Shown: piece after piece, positions 38,070-42,694 of the stretch
Layout: the number at the start of each line of letters is the position of its first letter
Numbering within the stretch: position 1 is the first letter of the stretch
Assembly: GCA_030550695.1 (NCBI GenBank)
Contig: JAUQOX010000002.1
Span: 1-42,694 of the forward strand
Direction of reading: 5' to 3'
DNA length: 42,694 bases
From: Gemmatimonadota bacterium
GTDB lineage: Bacteria; Gemmatimonadota; Gemmatimonadetes; Longimicrobiales; Gaopeijiaceae
Position numbers and translations under genes: made by a program
The notes under the pieces: generated by a model
What the model was told of the DNA's origin: nothing
The model's database searches: none
The model's input: only the letters and a program-made list of their open reading frames with translations

Positions 38070-39818
38070 ATGCTGGCTGTACTGCTCCTTGGCGGGGTTG
38101 TTCTGTTCGTTCTGGCGTACCGCTTCTACGGGGGATGGATTGCGGCTAAGCTAGGCCTGGACGATCGCCGGGCCGTGCCGTCGGAGTATCTGTTCGACGG
38201 CATGGACTATGTTCCTGCCCGCACGGCGGTCCTGTTCGGCCACCATTTCAGCTCCATCGCCGGGGCGGGCCCCATCGTGGGTCCCATTCTGGCGGGGCTG
38301 TTCTTCGGCTGGGGCCCGGTGGTCCTCTGGATCGTCCTCGGCTCGATCCTGGTGGGGGGGGTTCACGACTTCGGTTCCATGGTGGCCTCCATCCGGCACA
38401 AGGCCCGCTCGGTGGCCGAGCTGGCCAGGGACTACATGAGCCCGGTGGCTTTCCGCCTGTTCCTGGCCTTCATCTGGCTCACCATGGTCTACATCATCGT
38501 CGTGTTCGTGGACCTTACGGCCACCAGCTTTCTGGACGCCCGGGACGCGGCGGGTCGGGAGACGGCCCAGGGGACGGGGGTGGCGGTGGCGGCGGGCCTC
38601 TTCCTGATCCTGGCCATCGTGCTGGGGGTGCTGAACGCCCGCACCCGCGTGCCCATCTGGGCGTCCACCCTGGTCTTGGTCCCTCTCCTCTTCGGGGCGG
38701 TGGCCTTCGCCTCCACCATCCATTCCGACGGGAGCTACATCCCCGCCTTCTTCGCCGACCCCAAGCATTTCTGGATCTGGATCCTGTTGGCCTACGCCCT
38801 GGTGGCCTCGGTGACCCCCGTGTGGATCCTCCTGCAGCCCCGGGACTATCTGTCATCGTTCCTCCTCTACGCCACGGTCCTGGGGGGCGGGTTGGGGATC
38901 CTGGTGGGGAGCGCCCAGGGTGGCCTCCAGGTGACGTGGCCGGCGGTGGTGAGCCCCTCCGATCCGGTGTTTCAGGAGGTGGCCCGACTGGGCCCCCTGT
39001 TCCCGGTTCTGTTCGTCACCGTAGCCTGCGGGGCCTGCAGTGGTTTCCATTCCATCGTTTCGTCGGGGACCACCGCCAAACAGCTCCGTTGCGAGACCGA
39101 CGCCCGGCGCATCGGGTACGGGGGGATGCTGGTGGAGGGGGTCGTGGCCCTCATCGCCCTGGCCACGGTCATGGGGCTGACCTTCGACGCCGCCACCCTG
39201 CGGCGGGATCCCGTGGGCCTCTATTCCATGGGAATCGGTCGGTTCATGAACGCTTGGGGACTTCCCTTGCGGCTCGGAACCATGCTGGGCCTCCTGGCCC
39301 TTTCCACGTTCCTTCTCACCACCCTGGATACCTGTACCCGCCTGGCCCGCTATGTCCTCCAGGAGTTCCTGGGCTGGGACAACCGCATCCCCCGGAACCG
39401 CTGGCTGGCTACCCTCCTGACCTTGGTGCTTCCGGCCATTCTGGTCTTCCTCACCTACACCACCCCCACAGGGCAGCGGATTCCTGTCTGGCGTGCGGTC
39501 TGGCCGGTCTTCGGAGCCACGAATCAGCTCTTGGCGGGACTGGCCCTGTTGGCTGTCACCGTATGGCTCAAACGTACGGGCCGTCCGTGGCTGTTCGTGG
39601 GCCTTCCCATGGTTTTCATGGTGAGCATGACCCTTTCGGCCACCTTCCTCTTCCTCCGCTCCCCGGCCACCGCCACCCCGGTTCGGGTCATCTCCACCCT
39701 TCTCTTCGCCCTGGGGATCCTCATGGTGGTGGAGGCGGTGCGGGCGCTCCGACACCCCAACGTTCCTCCCGAGCCGGCGGTCTGGAAGGAGGGGGTGGAG
39801 GCGCCGGCCCGGGCGTAA
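38070..39818 (+). CDS. cstA: CstA family pyruvate/peptide transporter
   Basis: This 582-residue membrane protein of the carbon-starvation CstA family imports pyruvate or peptides. About 15-16 membrane segments are visible. Conserved blocks include YRFYGGWIAAKLG, DYVPARTAVLFGHHFSSIAGAGPIVGPILAG, HDFGSMVASIRHKARSVAELA, WILLQPRDYLSSFLLY, GACSGFHSIVSSGTTAKQL and the C-terminal FGATNQLLAGLALLAVTVWL. The length fits the shorter branch, compared with 701 residues in E. coli CstA. ATG 38070 is the start, though no good ribosome site is visible. It is followed by a hairpin-rich gap and a terminator before the ggt gene. Confidence 0.93.
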   Translation: MLAVLLLGGVVLFVLAYRFYGGWIAAKLGLDDRRAVPSEYLFDGMDYVPARTAVLFGHHFSSIAGAGPIVGPILAGLFFGWGPVVLWIVLGSILVGGVHDFGSMVASIRHKARSVAELARDYMSPVAFRLFLAFIWLTMVYIIVVFVDLTATSFLDARDAAGRETAQGTGVAVAAGLFLILAIVLGVLNARTRVPIWASTLVLVPLLFGAVAFASTIHSDGSYIPAFFADPKHFWIWILLAYALVASVTPVWILLQPRDYLSSFLLYATVLGGGLGILVGSAQGGLQVTWPAVVSPSDPVFQEVARLGPLFPVLFVTVACGACSGFHSIVSSGTTAKQLRCETDARRIGYGGMLVEGVVALIALATVMGLTFDAATLRRDPVGLYSMGIGRFMNAWGLPLRLGTMLGLLALSTFLLTTLDTCTRLARYVLQEFLGWDNRIPRNRWLATLLTLVLPAILVFLTYTTPTGQRIPVWRAVWPVFGATNQLLAGLALLAVTVWLKRTGRPWLFVGLPMVFMVSMTLSATFLFLRSPATATPVRVISTLLFALGILMVVEAVRALRHPNVPPEPAVWKEGVEAPARA

Positions 39819-39854
39819 GGGTTGGAGTCCGGCTGCAAGCGCTCGGAGCCGGAA

Positions 39855-39906
39855 GGCCGGACCCCGGCCGGGTCCGGAGGGTTTCCGTTCCGGAAGGTCC
39901 TCCGGA
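39855..39906 (+). other. Two hairpins downstream of cstA
   Basis: A 6-bp stem GGCCGG-acc-CCGGCC (39855-39869) is followed by a nested hairpin whose outer arms TCCGGAGG and CCTCCGGA (39873-39880 and 39899-39906) enclose a second stem TTCCG-ttc-CGGAA (39883-39895). They lie in the 3' untranslated part of cstA and may protect the message. Confidence 0.5.
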
Positions 39907-39963
39907 AAGGCGAGGCCCCGTCGGGCCGCCGGCAGAGGCCGACGCGGCCCTGAGCCTTGCCCT

Positions 39964-39988
39964 GGAGGGACGTCCCTTCTTTCTTTCT
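39964..39988 (+). terminator. Intrinsic terminator after cstA
   Basis: GGAGGG-acgt-CCCTTC forms a 6-bp stem (one G-U) with a 4-nt loop, followed by TTTCTTTCT. It is 145 bp downstream of the cstA stop and 77 bp ahead of the ggt start. Confidence 0.55.
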
Positions 39989-40065
39989 GGCGGCCCTTCG
40001 GGGCGGGCACGCCGGTGGGCCCGTCCGGACGGTACCGGTTCTTGGTGTTCGGTCAGGAGGAAACC

Positions 40066-41880
40066 GTGACAAGACAACCTCGGCCACCCTCGGGCGGACG
40101 GATCCGAATCGGGCGGAGACGGCTTTCCCCGGTCCTTCTCGGGGCCGGTTTGGGAGCCCTTCTCCTGGGAGGGGTCGCCTGTTCAGGCAACGCCGGAAAG
40201 CGCCCCGCCCTTCTGCCGGCGGCGATCCCCGAGGACCCGGAGGAGCCCCTGGGGGAGTTTCCCACCGAGCCGGTGCGGGCCCCCCACGCCATGGTGGTGT
40301 CGGCCAACGCCCTGGCCAGCCAGGTGGGGCTGGAGGTTCTGAAGGCCGGGGGAAACGCCGTGGACGCCGCCGTGGCCACCGCCTTCGCCCTGGCGGTGGT
40401 CCATCCCACGGCGGGCAACATCGGGGGGGGCGGGTTCATGCTGATCCGTTTCCCCGACGGCAACGCCACCACCATCGACTTCCGGGAGAAGGCCCCCCTG
40501 GCTGCCCATCCCGAGATGTTCCTGGACGAGAACGGGCGGTATTCCCCCGAGCGGCACCGCAACAGCCACCTGGCGGTGGGCGTTCCCGGAACGGTGGCGG
40601 GTCTGGCTTTGGCCCACCGCAAGTACGGGCGGACCCCGTGGGCAGAACTGGTGGACCCGTCCATCCGGCTGGCTGAGAACGGGTTCGTCCTCAGCGAGGC
40701 CCTGGCCCGCTCCCTGCGGAGCGTCCTCCGCTCCATGGAGCGGTATCCGGCCAGCCTGGCGGTGTTTTCCAAGAACGGGGTTCCGTACCAAGCCGGAGAG
40801 GTTTGGCGCCAGCCCGACCTGGCCCGCACCCTTCGGCGGATCCGGGACCACCAGGAGAGGGATTTCTACGCCGGGGAGACGGCCCGTCTGTTGGTGGCGG
40901 AAATGGAGCGGGGTGGTGGGCTCATCACCCTGGAGGACCTGGCCCGCTACGAGGCCGTAGAACGTCCGCCCATCGTGGGGAACTTCCGGGGATACGGCAT
41001 CATCAGCATGGGCCCGCCGAGTTCCGGCGGCATCACCCTGATCCAGATGCTGAACATCCTGGAGGGTTTCCTCCTCACCTACGGGCACAATCAACCCCAG
41101 ACGGTACACTTCATGGTGGAGGCCATGCGGCGGGCCTACCGGGATCGGGCCCGGTATCTGGCCGACACCGACCACTATCCCGTGCCGGTGGAACTCCTGG
41201 TGAGCAAGATCTACGGTGCCGATCTCCGGAGGGAGATCGATCCCGACCGAGCTTCGCCCTCGTCTCCGGAGGACGTGCGTCTTCCGGAAGAAAGCCCCGA
41301 AACCACCCATTTCTCCGTGGTGGACTCCGAGGGGATGGCGGTGGCGGTCACCTACACCCTGGAGGCGGGTTACGGATCGAAGATCGTAGTGCCCGGTGCC
41401 GGTTTCCTGCTGAACAACGAAATGGGGGACTTCAACCCGGCCCCGGGGATGACCGACGAGGAAGGCAACATCGGGACCGAGCCGAACCTGGCCCGACCGG
41501 GCCAGCGGATGCTCTCCAGCATGACCCCCACCATGGTCACCTGGGAAGGAAAGCTCTTGGCCGTCACGGGAAGCCCCGGGGGCAGGACCATCATCAACAC
41601 CGTCTTGCAGGTGATCCTGAACCTGGTGGATCACCGGATGAACGTTCAGCAAGCCGTGAATGCCCGGCGTTTCCACCACCAATGGCTGCCCGACGTGATT
41701 CAAGGGGAGGAGGGCGCCTTCACCCCCGAAACCGTGGCGGCTTTGGAAGCCATGGGACACCGGGTACGGATGCGGGGTACCCAAGGCAGGGCCCACACCA
41801 TCATGATTGACCCCCTCACCGGAGATCGGCTGGGGGCGCCGGATTACCGAGACCGGGATGCGGGGGCCCGAGGGTATTGA
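40066..41880 (+). CDS. ggt: Gamma-glutamyltransferase
   Basis: This 604-residue precursor of the Ntn-hydrolase that cleaves gamma-glutamyl bonds (glutathione and related peptides) acts outside the cytoplasm. A lipoprotein signal is present: basic [18 protein letters not shown], hydrophobic [13 protein letters not shown], and the VAC lipobox. The large subunit has [28 protein letters not shown] and the GNIGGGGFM motif. The small subunit starts at the catalytic Thr of TTHF (T413), followed by [22 protein letters not shown] and [14 protein letters not shown], and the glutamate-binding RMLSSMTPT. The family is certain. GTG 40066 with CAGGAGGAAACC is preferred over the upstream ATG 40015. Confidence 0.93.
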   Translation: MTRQPRPPSGGRIRIGRRRLSPVLLGAGLGALLLGGVACSGNAGKRPALLPAAIPEDPEEPLGEFPTEPVRAPHAMVVSANALASQVGLEVLKAGGNAVDAAVATAFALAVVHPTAGNIGGGGFMLIRFPDGNATTIDFREKAPLAAHPEMFLDENGRYSPERHRNSHLAVGVPGTVAGLALAHRKYGRTPWAELVDPSIRLAENGFVLSEALARSLRSVLRSMERYPASLAVFSKNGVPYQAGEVWRQPDLARTLRRIRDHQERDFYAGETARLLVAEMERGGGLITLEDLARYEAVERPPIVGNFRGYGIISMGPPSSGGITLIQMLNILEGFLLTYGHNQPQTVHFMVEAMRRAYRDRARYLADTDHYPVPVELLVSKIYGADLRREIDPDRASPSSPEDVRLPEESPETTHFSVVDSEGMAVAVTYTLEAGYGSKIVVPGAGFLLNNEMGDFNPAPGMTDEEGNIGTEPNLARPGQRMLSSMTPTMVTWEGKLLAVTGSPGGRTIINTVLQVILNLVDHRMNVQQAVNARRFHHQWLPDVIQGEEGAFTPETVAALEAMGHRVRMRGTQGRAHTIMIDPLTGDRLGAPDYRDRDAGARGY

Positions 41881-42019
41881 ACACGGCGCCGGCGGGGAGG
41901 GGGGGCGGCGCGGGGTGGGGCGCCCTGGGGGTCCCACCCCCTCGAAGGCAGGCAAGGAACCAGGACAGGCGGGGGTGGGATCTGGACGAGGAACCCCCGC
42001 ACTTCGGGGAACCATAGGG

Positions 42020-42439
42020 ATGGCGAAGCATTCGGACGAGCACTGGAGACGGATCCTGACCCCCGAGCAGTATCGCATCACCCGGGAGAAGGGCACGGAA
42101 CGGGCCTTCACCGGCGAGTACTGGAACACGAAGGAGAAGGGTACCTACCGCTGTGTGTGCTGTGGGGCGGCGCTGTTCCGGTCCGAAGCCAAGTACGATT
42201 CGGGAACCGGTTGGCCGAGCTTCACCGCACCGGTGGCGCCCGAGGCGGTGCGGGAAGTCCCGGACGCCAGCTTGTTCCACCCCCCCTGGGGATTGACCCT
42301 GAGGACGGAGGTCATCTGCGCGGCCTGCGACGCCCACCTGGGGCACGTCTTTCCGGACGGGCCGCCCCCCACGGGATTGAGGTACTGCATCAACTCGGCG
42401 GCCCTGAGGCTGGAGCGGGACGCCCAGGAGGGGGGGTGA
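42020..42439 (+). CDS. msrB: Peptide-methionine (R)-S-oxide reductase
   Basis: This 139-residue repair enzyme reduces R-methionine sulfoxide in proteins. Two zinc-binding CxxC pairs are present (CVCCGAALF and [12 protein letters not shown]), and the catalytic cysteine lies in RYCINSAAL. The substrate pocket DSGTGWPSF and the SEAKYDSG block are typical. The N-terminal [37 protein letters not shown] fits the family start, which sets ATG 42020. The longer open frame from 41807 overlaps ggt and is rejected. The ribosome site (TAGGG) is close and weak. It lies 139 bp after ggt and may be transcribed with it. Confidence 0.93.
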   Translation: MAKHSDEHWRRILTPEQYRITREKGTERAFTGEYWNTKEKGTYRCVCCGAALFRSEAKYDSGTGWPSFTAPVAPEAVREVPDASLFHPPWGLTLRTEVICAACDAHLGHVFPDGPPPTGLRYCINSAALRLERDAQEGG

Positions 42440-42694
42440 AGGGGCTTTCCTGCCGGCTCCTTCCGGCGGCCCCGGCGGCCGGCTGCGGGGCCGGAGGCCG
42501 GGCGGGGAGGCGAACCCTCCCCTTGGGGCCGGCCCTCCGGCGCGGGGTTTGCTTGGGTTTGGCGTTCTCGGGTGTTTTGGCCTGCTCGGCGAGGACGGCG
42601 CCGCCCGCTCCGGGACAAAGCCGCGGGACGGTGCCGGACCTCCGGGGGCGGAGCGTGCTCGTCCTTCCCATCCAGCGGCTTCCCGCCCTGTCTC
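42440..42694 (+). other. Right-end intergenic sequence
   Basis: The last 255 bp contain no convincing gene. The listed - strand frames here are Arg/Pro-rich shadows. A G-rich and C-rich repeat-like composition (GCCGGCT, CCGGCGGCC) is visible. No clear terminator or promoter can be assigned. Confidence 0.4.

Noticed and set aside
1-42694. CRISPR arrays, insertion sequences, prophage, rRNA or tRNA genes
   Set aside because: No spaced identical repeats, transposase or phage-like frames, or RNA gene motifs were seen on reading both strands, though a short tRNA could be missed by eye.

Overview
The window is a very GC-rich stretch (around 70% by eye) of what looks like an ordinary chromosome. It is densely packed with housekeeping and transport genes, mostly on the + strand, in operons that overlap by ATGA, GTGA or TTGA. 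I see no insertion sequence, phage gene, CRISPR array, rRNA or tRNA. An MCE-type lipid transporter, lipoproteins and a PstS/GGT secretome point to a diderm. The style (many GTG starts, DUF1499, SIMPL and macro-domain proteins, promoters of the TTGnnn-N17-TAnnnT kind) suggests Gemmatimonadota or a relative. That placement is an inference, not something the sequence proves.

Layout. 1-3.5 kb: the tail of a DegV protein, a PutP-type Na+/proline symporter, a small convergent hypothetical gene and a phosphoribosyltransferase. 3.5-5.1 kb: rho on the - strand behind a C-rich leader. 5.1-8.8 kb: a small hypothetical gene, then the lipid transporter mlaE-mlaF-mlaD with a NUDIX hydrolase attached. 8.8-13.5 kb: a ferredoxin-NADP reductase-like flavoprotein, thioredoxin reductase, an SDR and class II fumarase, closed by a convergent hypothetical gene. 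13.5-17.0 kb: endonuclease IV, then a promoter, a structured RNA and an intrinsic terminator, followed by folE, queD and a zinc-ribbon protein.

17.0-24.9 kb holds one long operon: TPR protein, OsmC, CutA, TPR protein, macro-domain protein, transglutaminase-like protein, ABC ATPase, ABC permease, TerB-like protein and two tiny membrane proteins. It ends at a strong terminator. 25.0-28.7 kb is a - strand operon: SIMPL, a DUF1499/lipoprotein composite and DUF445. 29.0-29.9 kb encodes a sugar nucleotidyltransferase. 30.1-37.0 kb is the full phosphate locus phoB-phoR-pstS-pstC-pstA-pstB-phoU. 37.3-42.4 kb carries a FabG-like SDR, CstA, gamma-glutamyltransferase and MsrB.

The items most worth a second look are: the pst ATPase, which has lost nearly all its catalytic motifs although the operon is otherwise intact; the promoter/structured RNA/terminator unit ahead of folE; the in-frame join of a DUF1499 domain to a lipoprotein-like signal; a perfect palindrome centred about 61 bp upstream of the predicted phoB start; and the transglutaminase/ABC exporter/TerB operon.
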